A stretch of DNA of 36,491 nucleotides from Salinivenus iranica (GTDB lineage: Bacteria > Bacteroidota > Rhodothermia > Rhodothermales > Salinibacteraceae), in contig NCRB01000030.1 of assembly GCA_002894665.1 (NCBI GenBank), positions 1 through 36,491 on the forward strand, written 5' to 3'. Of the stretch, positions 1 through 7,005 are shown in pieces. Both the position numbers and the translations under genes were made by a program. The notes under the pieces were generated by a model. The model saw nothing but the letters and a program-made list of their open reading frames with translations. It made no database searches and was not told the DNA's origin. The stretch's first letter is position 1, and each line of letters starts with the position of its first letter.

Positions 1-1
1 G

Positions 2-1318
2 AGTGGGGGACAGCGGGGCCGGGGGCTCGACTACGTGGTCGAGATGCAGCAGCAGGTGGCCCAGCAGCGCATCGAAGCGAATGGCCTGCGCGCCCAGCTC
101 AACACGGCGCAGGATCGCCTCGACGAGTACGAGCAGGAACTGGACAACCTGCCCGAGCAGTCGCTCCAGCTGGCGCGCCTGGAACGAGAGCGTCGCTCCC
201 GAGAGGAAATCTACCAGTACGTCCAGCAGCAGCTCCAGGAAACGCGCATGGCCGAAGAGTCGGAGGTGGGCAACACGGAGATGATCCATTCGGCCGGGGT
301 GCCCGAGGAGCCCGTCGCCCCGAACACCCGCCTCAATCTTGTGCTTGCGGCCTTCCTGGGGTTGCTGGGCGGCGGGGCGCTCGTGTTTCTTCGGGAGGCC
401 CTGGACACCAAGCTCCGCACGCCGGAGGACCTCGAGGCGTACGGCCCGAAGGTGCTGGGCACCATCCCGGACATGGAACGGCAGCTGGCAATGGACTTTG
501 AGGGCAAAAAGACGGTCGACATCGACGGCCGGTCGGTGCCGGTCGAGTTCGTCATGCTCACCAGCCCCATGTCGGGCGCGGCAGAGGGATACCGTCGCCT
601 CCGGGCCAACCTGCAGTTTGCCCGGCCCGACGACCCGGTCCAGACGCTGCTCGTTACGAGTGCGGACAAAGGGGAGGGAAAGACGACGACGACCGTCAAC
701 CTGGCCGTGTCCATGGCCAGTGCCGGGAACGAGACCCTCCTCATCGACGCGGACCTCCGGCGCCCGCGCCTCCACCGGTACGTGGACCGGCAGAAGAGCC
801 CCGGACTCACGGAGGCGCTCTACGATCGCTCGATCCTGGAGGAGGGGCTCGAGACAGGAATCGACCGTCTCTCGGTGCTTACGGGAGGGGGCGACGTACC
901 GAATCCGTCGGAGCTTCTGGGCGCCGAGCGGATGGGACAGTTGATCGAATGGGCGGAAGAACGGTTTGATACGGTTATTGTCGACACTTCGCCCCTGCTC
1001 CTCTTGAGTGACCCGGTGAGCTTAGTATCCCACACGGACGGGGCCCTGCTCGTCGCGGAGGCGAACGCGACGGACGGACCGGCGGTCGAACAGGCGGTGT
1101 CCCTCCTCCGAGATGTTGGCGACCCGCCGCTGGGGGCGGTGCTCAATCGGTTTGATCCGGAGGAGGCGCAATCGTACGGCTACGGGTATGAGTACGGTTA
1201 TGGCTACGGATACGGGTATGGGTATGGGGAAGGGGGGCGCTACGAGGATCCGCAGGATTACTACGACAGGGGCGAGGAAGAGTCTTCGGGGATGCTCTCC
1301 TTCCTGAAATCGCGTTGA
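2..1318 (+). CDS. Wzc-like polysaccharide co-polymerase / tyrosine autokinase, 5'-truncated
   Basis: The reading frame is open to the window edge, so the N-terminus is missing. Numbering from the GTG at 35, a coiled-coil, Gln/Glu-rich periplasmic segment (about 1-80) leads to the second membrane helix of a Wzz domain (about 100-120). A BY-kinase domain follows, with Walker A (DKGEGKTTT, about 211-219), Walker A' (LLIDADLRRPR, about 235) and Walker B (VIVDTSP, about 314). The tail has nine tyrosines in YG/YE dipeptides (381-397) plus Y403, Y409 and Y410, the usual autophosphorylation cluster. In this family the protein sits in the inner membrane and sets polymer length with Wzy and the outer-membrane exporter. 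Its place at the left edge of an EPS/O-antigen cluster fits. The family call is secure; the exact polymer is not known. Confidence 0.93.
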   Translation, partial: SGGQRGRGLDYVVEMQQQVAQQRIEANGLRAQLNTAQDRLDEYEQELDNLPEQSLQLARLERERRSREEIYQYVQQQLQETRMAEESEVGNTEMIHSAGVPEEPVAPNTRLNLVLAAFLGLLGGGALVFLREALDTKLRTPEDLEAYGPKVLGTIPDMERQLAMDFEGKKTVDIDGRSVPVEFVMLTSPMSGAAEGYRRLRANLQFARPDDPVQTLLVTSADKGEGKTTTTVNLAVSMASAGNETLLIDADLRRPRLHRYVDRQKSPGLTEALYDRSILEEGLETGIDRLSVLTGGGDVPNPSELLGAERMGQLIEWAEERFDTVIVDTSPLLLLSDPVSLVSHTDGALLVAEANATDGPAVEQAVSLLRDVGDPPLGAVLNRFDPEEAQSYGYGYEYGYGYGYGYGYGEGGRYEDPQDYYDRGEEESSGMLSFLKSR

Positions 1319-1337
1319 GCGTTCTGCGTGCTCCAAT

Positions 1338-1622
1338 AGCATCGATCCTGACGACGAAGAGGCCCTGCACCGCCGCACGTGCAAGCGCAATTCGGCTGCG
1401 AACCGGCACCTGAAAGAGCTGGCCGGGCAGGCCGGGATCGAGAAGCGGGTGACGTTTCACCTCTCCCGCAACGCGTCGGTGTGGAAGCTCTATCAGAATG
1501 TTGGGGACATCTACAAGGTGAGCAAGTTTCTTGGCCACAGAAACGTGGAGCAGACGAAGGACGACATTGACGGCTTTGTCGACGCGAGTTGGGACGAGGC
1601 CCTTATTGTGTCGACGAGTTAA
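1338..1622 (+). pseudogene. Tyrosine recombinase (integrase) C-terminal remnant
   Basis: One frame reads through the C-terminal half of a phage-type integrase: an acidic DDEEALHR-like stretch, then NRHLKELAGQAGIEK, FHLSRN (normally HxxRH), a VSKFLGH box and EQTKDDIDGF. The position where the family has the catalytic tyrosine (usually TxRYL.GF) is aspartate, the histidine after HxxR is asparagine, and no N-terminal half or start codon is present. It is therefore a dead fragment. It lies directly behind the kinase gene and may mark an old integration at the edge of the cluster. Confidence 0.7.
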
Positions 1623-2122
1623 AAACCGCCCTGTGCGACGAAGAAAGATAGGCGACCGAACAAGAAGTGACGGGGGCACTCAGTACTTCGTCAAGTTAAT
1701 TCTTTGGGGGCCGAATCGAACTCAAAATCCCGAAAATCCAGCACGTCATTTCGAGCACGGTCGAGACATTTTCCTGGCGAAGCCGCCGCTTTCGGGGAGG
1801 CTTCTCGACTGTGCTGGGAGCGAAGCGCCCTGAGCGTAAGCGAAGAAGTGCTCGTGGAGTGCGACCGAATAGTCACCGGGCTGCGCTGGGGGCGAGAGCA
1901 CACGGATGTTTTAAGAACCGTAGCGCACGTGCTCCTCGCGAGTGCGCCCTCCGCCACCGAGCGTTTCCAACAGCGGCTGCATACCCTATCAAATATGTCC
2001 ACTTCAGAGGATAAGCCGAAATAGAAGGTGTAGGCCGTTTGGATAGGTCCGTTTCGGGTTTCGTGGACTGTCTGCAGTGTGGGTGCCTTCGCATCAACTT
2101 TTTGTAAGGAGATTTTAGTTCC
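1623..2122. other. Gene-free region with degenerate palindromic repeats, upstream of cysH
   Basis: No convincing gene is visible in these 500 bases. A GTCATTTCGA half-site (1745-1754), the same core as the hairpin family at 32130-33477 and 36427, is followed by a foldback (GTCGAGA pairing with TCTCGAC, containing GAAGCC/GGCTTC, about 1760-1811). A GCTGGGAGCG module follows at about 1816. A GCGCAC/GTGCGC stem lies near 1923-1947. AAGGAG at about 2106 is the likely ribosome binding site of the next gene. The repeats look like worn copies; no promoter could be assigned. Confidence 0.5.
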
Positions 2123-2869
2123 ATGGGAAAGGATGGGTTGGTTGATGTCAGACAGAGACGACGGGAACTCGAAGGGACGCCTGTCAAAACGATGCTCCAG
2201 TGGACCTGGAACACCTTCGGCGACCAGGCCGCGGCGACCTCGTCCTTCCAGACGCAGAGCGTCCCGCTGCTGCACCTAATCTCGCAGCATGTGCCAGACC
2301 TTCCGATTCTGTTTCTGGATACCGGCTTCCACTTTCCGGAGACGCTCGAATTTCGGGACCAGCTCATTGACGAGTTTGGTCTGAACGTGCGATCGCTGGA
2401 GCCGCGGCTGGGCCACGACGGGTTTCGGGAGAAATACGGCAAACTCCACCAGCGAGACCCGAACATGTGTTGCTACCTCAACAAGGTGGAGCCGCTGGAG
2501 GACGCGATGGAAGAGTACGACGCGTGGGTGAGCGGCATTCGGCGGGATCAGACGAAGAATCGGGCGGGGACGCCGGTGCTGCAGCGGGAAGACGACGGGA
2601 CCCTCAAGGTGTGCCCGATGGTCGAGTGGACGAGTCGGGACGTGTGGACGTACATCGACGAACATGATCTCCCGAAGCATCCGCTCCTGGAAGAGGGGTA
2701 TCTCAGTATTGGGTGTGCCCCCTGCACCCAGGCGCCGGGCGAGGGGGATGGAGAACGGGGGGGGCGATGGTCGGGAAGCGACAAAACCGAGTGTGGACTC
2801 CACACGGACTTTGGCGAAGACAGTGAGAACGATACGGAAGCCGCGAATTCAGAAGGCGACGAGACATGA
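2123..2869 (+). CDS. cysH: Assimilatory adenylylsulfate (APS/PAPS) reductase, CysH family
   Basis: Reduces activated sulfate to sulfite in the cytoplasm. The 248-residue protein has the adenylyl-sulfate binding core (TFGDQAAATS about 31-40, LDTGFHFPET about 65-74). It has the paired cysteines CC116/117 and C198-x-x-C201 that ligate a [4Fe-4S] cluster in APS-type enzymes, and the catalytic ECGLH motif at 223-227. The CC...CxxC pattern points to APS rather than PAPS as substrate. An insertion rich in Gly/Arg (about 205-220) precedes the catalytic cysteine. The ATG at 2123 has AAGGAG about 11 bases upstream. The stop overlaps the next start (ATGA), so the two genes are translationally coupled. 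No other sulfate-assimilation gene is nearby, and a UDP-sulfoquinovose synthase lies downstream, so this copy probably feeds sulfite to sugar sulfonation. Confidence 0.92.
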   Translation: MGKDGLVDVRQRRRELEGTPVKTMLQWTWNTFGDQAAATSSFQTQSVPLLHLISQHVPDLPILFLDTGFHFPETLEFRDQLIDEFGLNVRSLEPRLGHDGFREKYGKLHQRDPNMCCYLNKVEPLEDAMEEYDAWVSGIRRDQTKNRAGTPVLQREDDGTLKVCPMVEWTSRDVWTYIDEHDLPKHPLLEEGYLSIGCAPCTQAPGEGDGERGGRWSGSDKTECGLHTDFGEDSENDTEAANSEGDET

Positions 2870-3843
2870 TGCGAATTCTGGTCACGGGCGGATGCGGATA
2901 CATTGGATCTCAGCTCCTGCGGGACCTCCCGGAGCATTTTGAGGAGGAGATCAGTGTCCGCGTTCTGGACAATTTGCAGGGCGGTCGTCCGGAGGCGTTG
3001 ATGGACCTTCCGGACGACTGCGAGTACGAGTTTATAGAGGGGGACGTGCTCGATCCGTCCGTCCAGCGGGCGGCGCTCCGCGGTGTCGATGCGGTCATTC
3101 ATCTCGCCGCCATTGTCCAGACGCCGCTCAGCTTCGACGATCCGAACTGGGTCGAGCAGGTCAACCACTGGGGCACGTCCCACCTGCTGGAAGCGTGCCT
3201 GGAAGAAGGCGTCGAGGATTTCATTTTCGCCAGTAGTGCGGCCGTCTACGGGCCGGGCGGGCCCTACGACGAAGAGGGTCCGTGCGACCCGATGGGCGCC
3301 TACGCGGAATCGAAGCAGAAGGCGGAGGAGGCCGTGCGCTCGGCCGGGCGGCGTGGATTTCGCGCAACGGTGTTGCGGCTGGGCACGGCCTACGGACAAG
3401 CGCCGGTCACCCGGTACGAGGCGGTTGCCAATCGATTTGCCCTTCTGGCTGGGACGGGGCGTCCCCTGACGATTTTCGGGGAGGGAACGCAAACGCGTCC
3501 CTTCATCCACGTGCGAGATGCCAGCGACGTGCTGTGCTGGACGCTCTCGCACCGGGACAAGACCGCGGGACGGACGCTGAACGCGATGGAGCAGAATGCC
3601 TCGGTCGTCAACCTCGTGGAGGCCATCAAGGAGTCGCGTCCGAGCGTTGACAGTCGACGGACGGAACAGGATATCCGGACCCACCTCTCGTTTGAACTTG
3701 ATGGTAGCCGACTCCGATCGTTAGAATGGGAGCCGTCTGAGAACCTTGCGGATGGACTCGGCGAACTTATTGGTCGGTTGCAAGGGTTTTCGTCCCCGTC
3801 TCATCTCAAAAGCGACTCCTTTGAAAACGCCTATTTTGGGTAA
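2866..3843 (+). CDS. NAD-dependent epimerase/dehydratase (extended SDR)
   Basis: A 325-residue nucleotide-sugar enzyme of the extended short-chain dehydrogenase family. The N-terminal Rossmann motif is TGGCGYIGS (about 7-15). The catalytic set is SSAAVYG (about 123-129) and YAESK (Tyr-x-x-x-Lys, about 147-151). GEGTQTRPFIHVRD (about 204-217) is the usual substrate-side motif. Two ATGs lie back to back at 2866 and 2869; the first overlaps the cysH stop. Substrate and product cannot be told from sequence; a GDP- or UDP-hexose epimerase or dehydratase is equally possible. Coupling to cysH and closeness to the sulfoquinovose synthase suggest the same sugar pathway. The last ~25 residues (Ser/Phe-rich) are unlike the family and may be appended. 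Confidence 0.88.
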   Translation: MMRILVTGGCGYIGSQLLRDLPEHFEEEISVRVLDNLQGGRPEALMDLPDDCEYEFIEGDVLDPSVQRAALRGVDAVIHLAAIVQTPLSFDDPNWVEQVNHWGTSHLLEACLEEGVEDFIFASSAAVYGPGGPYDEEGPCDPMGAYAESKQKAEEAVRSAGRRGFRATVLRLGTAYGQAPVTRYEAVANRFALLAGTGRPLTIFGEGTQTRPFIHVRDASDVLCWTLSHRDKTAGRTLNAMEQNASVVNLVEAIKESRPSVDSRRTEQDIRTHLSFELDGSRLRSLEWEPSENLADGLGELIGRLQGFSSPSHLKSDSFENAYFG

Positions 3844-3860
3844 AGAGGGGCACCCCTTTC
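3842..3860 (+). terminator. Possible terminator hairpin after the epimerase
   Basis: At the stop codon, AAAGAGGGG, CA and CCCCTTT can fold with one bulged A. No clear T-run follows, so intrinsic termination is uncertain. Confidence 0.3.
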
Positions 3861-3904
3861 AAGGTCTTGCGTAATTGATAGTTGAAAGCGTAGCTCCCCA
3901 CAAC

Positions 3905-4062
3905 GCCGGGGACGCAAGCGGTCCCCGGCTATCTATTCGTCGGTCCCTTCGGGACGAACCACGTCTCCGCAAGGAGACCGACGAAGGAATAGCACTCTGG
4001 AAAGCACTCGGTCCCTTCGGTCCCAGCGCCCGAAACTGGAAGCGAAGCGGACGTTTCGGGCG
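3905..4062. repeat. Cluster of perfect hairpins in an 800-base gene-free gap
   Basis: Several perfect stems sit side by side. GCCGGGGAC (3905-3913) pairs with GTCCCCGGC (3921-3929). GTCCC-TTC-GGGAC spans 3943-3955. GTCTCC-GCAA-GGAGAC, with a GNRA-type loop, spans 3963-3978. An alternative, larger fold pairs CGTCGGTC (3938-3945) with GACCGACG (3976-3983) and extends to CTATT/AATAG. CGCCCGAAAC (4027-4036) pairs with GTTTCGGGCG (4053-4062). A variant of the ACTCGGTC...TCCCAGCG module found elsewhere in the window lies at 4006-4028. No ORF here looks real. It could be a structured RNA or another palindromic mobile repeat. I see no promoter. Confidence 0.55.
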
Positions 4063-4204
4063 TGTTTCGAAGCAAACATTGGGTCTGTTTTGGATTTCCT
4101 TCACGCGCATGCGTCACCCGTCGGGACGAACTGCTCTTCGCCTCCGGTGTAGGTTTGCGAGTTTGTCGGCAGGACACCCTGCTTTTTCAGACTCTCATCG
4201 TCTG

Positions 4205-4400
4205 GATAGAAGTCGTTCCGGCCTCGAAGAAAATGCCGCCCGGACGGCTGCAAAGGCCCGAGCGTCCGGAAATTCTTCGCTGTCTGAGCGACCCTGGGAG
4301 CGAGTTCGAAGAATTTCAGCGAAGCCGGAGCAGACGTCAGGCATTTTCTTCGCAGCCGTGATCTTTTTGGTTCGTTTTTGCATCTAGGCAAAAATGAACG
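4205..4400 (-). repeat. Foldback (MITE-like) repeat, copy 1
   Basis: A large palindromic element. GAAGAAAATGCC (4226-4237) pairs with GGCATTTTCTTC (4340-4351). Nested inside, GAAATTCTTCG (4269-4279) pairs with CGAAGAATTTC (4307-4317), and CCGGACG (4240-4246) pairs with CGTCCGG (4263-4269). Beside it a hairpin GTTCGTTTTTGC / GCAAAAATGAAC (about 4369-4398) lies within a conserved stretch GTGATCTTTTTGG. The reverse complement matches 27890-28115 over nearly its whole length, with stem changes that are compensated on the other arm. It encodes nothing recognisable. Confidence 0.7.
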
Positions 4401-4517
4401 TCCATGGCTGGAAGGAATCGGCTCGCCTCGTTTGTAGGCAACAAGTCCTCAGAGAAAACGATGGAACGTACTGCGATTAAACGTAAAGTGTCACAGAGGA
4501 GACCGAAAAATAGAAGC

Positions 4518-4580
4518 ACCGAAAGCTTTCGGTAAACGAAGCGCTGGGAGCGTTAGCGACCGAGTAGTCTCCGGGGTGTG
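4518..4580 (+). repeat. Perfect palindrome and GCTGGGAGCG module upstream of the CapD-like gene
   Basis: A perfect 16-base palindrome (ACCGAAAGCTTTCGGT, 4518-4533) is followed by GCGCTGGGAGCG (4541-4552) and GCGACCGAGT (4556-4565), then CTCCGGGGTG. The latter is the reverse complement of the module inside two array hairpins at 32150-32187 and 33169-33206. It ends 65 bases before the start codon of the next gene, so it may be read into that gene's leader. Confidence 0.5.
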
Positions 4581-4644
4581 GACGTTCCGGGCAAGGCCGG
4601 ATGTTCGTCATCAAATCTCGAAATTGAAAAATTCCAGCTCTCTC

Positions 4645-5715
4645 ATGGCCAATAATCTGTGGGCGGACAAGCGAGTCCTGATCACAGGCATCTGTGGAAC
4701 GGTCGGGACCCGTATCTTCGAGCAGCTCTCGAAGCGGGACCCGGAAGAGATTGTTGGAATTGACAACAACGAAAGTGAGCTCTTCTTCTTCGAGGAGAAG
4801 TGCCGAGGGGACGACTGCGTAAATCTGCACCTGTGTGACGTGCGGGACCGGCAGAATCTGAAACGGCGGATGAAGGGGGTCGATATCGTTCTCCACACAG
4901 CGGCGCTGAAGCACGTCATGCTTTGTGAGAAGTCTCCGGGGGACGCCGTGCGCACAAACATCGACGGGGTGCGGAATGTGGTTGCGGCGGCGATGGAAGC
5001 AAATGTTGAGCGTGTCTTGTTCACCTCCTCGGACAAGGCGGTGAACCCGACCAACGTGATGGGCACCTCGAAGCTCATGGGCGAGCGGCTCCTGACCGCC
5101 GCAAACGCGCGCAAGCGGGATAAGGACGGCCCGATCTTCGCATCCACCCGCTTCGGCAACGTCCTCGGCTCGCGGGGCTCGGTGATCCCGATTTTTAAGG
5201 AGCAGATTGCGGAGGGCGGGCCCGTGACGCTGACCGATCCCCGGATGACACGCTTCATCATGACGTTGAAGGAGGCGGCGCGCCTCGTGCTCGACTCAGT
5301 CTTTTTGGCGAAGGGCGGGGAGGTGTTCGTGACGAAGATGCCGGTCGTCCGGATCGAGGACCTCGCCCACGTGATGATTGAGGAGCTTGCACCCGTACAT
5401 GGCTACAGCCCCGACGCAGTAGAGGTCGAGGTCATTGGGGCGAAACCGGGGGAGAAGTTCTACGAGGAGCTGATGAACAACGAGGAATCTCGGCGCACCG
5501 TCGAGATTCCGGAGTATTTTGCCATCCTGCCGGCCTTCAAGTCACTCTACCACGACATCGACTACAGCTACCCCGGCATGAACGGCGTCGGCGTCGATGA
5601 GGTGTACAACTCTTCGACCGAAGAGCCGATGTCGAGGGAGGAACTGCGAACCTACCTGCACGAGAAGAACCTGCTCGAACCTCACGAAACAGAACCCCAG
5701 AAAGCACACTCATGA
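4645..5715 (+). CDS. CapD/PseB-like UDP-N-acetylhexosamine 4,6-dehydratase (soluble form)
   Basis: Predicted to convert a UDP-N-acetylhexosamine (probably UDP-GlcNAc) to the 4-keto-6-deoxy sugar. The 356-residue protein lacks the N-terminal membrane region of long CapD/WbpM proteins. It shows a Rossmann motif TGICGTVGT (about 14-22), TAALKHV (about 89-95), SSDKAVNPTNVMGTSKLMGE (about 128-147, with the family's MxxxK in place of YxxxK), RFGNVLGSRGSVIP (about 168-181) and GAKPGEKFYEEL (about 271-282). The frame is open back to 4576, but ATG 4645 directly before the Rossmann fold fits the family better. The stop overlaps the next start by four bases (ATGA), so it is coupled to the sulfoquinovose synthase. 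Confidence 0.88.
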   Translation: MANNLWADKRVLITGICGTVGTRIFEQLSKRDPEEIVGIDNNESELFFFEEKCRGDDCVNLHLCDVRDRQNLKRRMKGVDIVLHTAALKHVMLCEKSPGDAVRTNIDGVRNVVAAAMEANVERVLFTSSDKAVNPTNVMGTSKLMGERLLTAANARKRDKDGPIFASTRFGNVLGSRGSVIPIFKEQIAEGGPVTLTDPRMTRFIMTLKEAARLVLDSVFLAKGGEVFVTKMPVVRIEDLAHVMIEELAPVHGYSPDAVEVEVIGAKPGEKFYEELMNNEESRRTVEIPEYFAILPAFKSLYHDIDYSYPGMNGVGVDEVYNSSTEEPMSREELRTYLHEKNLLEPHETEPQKAHS

Positions 5716-6896
5716 ACGTTTTAGTTCTTGGCGGCGACGGCTACCTCGGGTGGCCCACGTCGATGCACTTTGCGGCGCGCGGTCACGAAGTATTGACCGT
5801 CGACAACTACCTCCGGCGCACGATTGCCCGGCAGACGGACTCGGAGGCGCTCATTCCGACGCCGAACCTGCAGAAGCGCGCCGAGATCTTTGAGTCGGTC
5901 TCCGGCCACGAGGTGCAGGTAGAGATCGGCGACTGCACGAATTATCGGTTCATGGAGCGGATTTTTTCCGAGTTCCAGCCGGATGCGGTCGTCCACTACG
6001 CCGAGCAGCCGTCGGCTCCGTACTCGATGATCGGGTATGAGGAGGCGCGGGAGACGCTCAACAACAACCTCAACGCGACGCTCAACGTGATTCATGCGGT
6101 GAAGGAGCATGTGCCGGACTGTCACATCATCAAGCTCGGGACGATGGGGGAGTACGGCACGCCCGACATCGACATTCCGGAGGGCTGGATCGAAATCGAG
6201 CACAACGGGCGGAGCGACGAGTTTCTGTTCCCCCGGCAGACGGGGAGCCTCTACCACACGACGAAGATCATGGACACGGACCTGCTCTGGTTCTACGTCC
6301 GGATGAATGATCTTCGCGTGACGGACCTGATGCAGGGGCCGGTCTACGGCCTCTCGACCCCCGAAGCCGACATGGACGAGCGGCTCGTCCCGAACTTCCA
6401 CTACGACGACATCTTCGGGACGGCGGTGAATCGCTTCCTGACGCAGGCCGTGGCGGGGATCCCGTTGACGGTGTACGGGGAAGGGGGACAAATCCGGGGA
6501 TACCTCAACATCAACGACACGCTGCAGTGCGTGGAGCTAGCCGCCGAGAATCCGGTCGCGCCCGGAGAGCTACGGATCCTAAATCAGTTCACGGAGACAT
6601 TCTCGGTGAACGAGCTCGCCGAGCAGGTCCAGCGCGTGGGCAACGACATGGGGTTGGGCGTTGAGGTCCAGCACATCGAGAACCCGCGCCAGGAGCCGGA
6701 AGATCACCGGTACAATCCGGACAACTCGGGCCTCTTGGAATTGGGCCTCGAGCCGCACTACATGACCGATGAGGTCGTCGCCGACATGCTAGAGCGTCTC
6801 CTACAGTACGAGGATCGAATTGAGGAGGATCGGATCCTGCCGCGTGTCTCATGGAACCCGGAGGCGGAAGCAGAAGACCCAAAGCCCGGTAGCTAA
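5712..6896 (+). CDS. sqdB: UDP-sulfoquinovose synthase (SQD1/Agl3 type)
   Basis: Makes UDP-sulfoquinovose from UDP-glucose and sulfite, with NAD+ bound. The 394-residue protein follows plant SQD1 and archaeal Agl3 almost motif for motif: GGDGYLGW (7-14), VVHYAEQPSAPYSMI (93-107), KLGTMGEYGTPDIDI (141-155, with Thr144), SLYHTTK (Tyr181 and Lys185), then MDERLVPNFHYDDIFGTAVN, LTVYGEGGQIRGYL and LNQFTETFSVNELA. The acid-rich C-terminal tail is a halophile trait. Sulfoquinovose is best known from sulfolipid and archaeal S-layer glycans; here the setting of glycosyltransferases, flippase and polymerase points to a surface polysaccharide. The APS reductase at 2123 would provide the sulfite. No sulfolipid synthase (SqdX) is visible. 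Confidence 0.93.
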   Translation: MNVLVLGGDGYLGWPTSMHFAARGHEVLTVDNYLRRTIARQTDSEALIPTPNLQKRAEIFESVSGHEVQVEIGDCTNYRFMERIFSEFQPDAVVHYAEQPSAPYSMIGYEEARETLNNNLNATLNVIHAVKEHVPDCHIIKLGTMGEYGTPDIDIPEGWIEIEHNGRSDEFLFPRQTGSLYHTTKIMDTDLLWFYVRMNDLRVTDLMQGPVYGLSTPEADMDERLVPNFHYDDIFGTAVNRFLTQAVAGIPLTVYGEGGQIRGYLNINDTLQCVELAAENPVAPGELRILNQFTETFSVNELAEQVQRVGNDMGLGVEVQHIENPRQEPEDHRYNPDNSGLLELGLEPHYMTDEVVADMLERLLQYEDRIEEDRILPRVSWNPEAEAEDPKPGS

Positions 6897-7005
6897 TAGT
6901 TGCTGTACTACTAAAATGCAGTTGAGGGCGGGTTTCGGCAAGCAGTTCGGTGGTCACCGCCCAGTCGTACTGTTCTCGACGCCATTCGCGACGCGACAGC
7001 CTAGA

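Noticed and set aside
3875-4391. Protein genes in the 3844-4644 gap (frames of up to 170 residues)
   Set aside because: They run across palindromes in several frames, are rich in Arg/Ser/Pro and have no recognisable motif.
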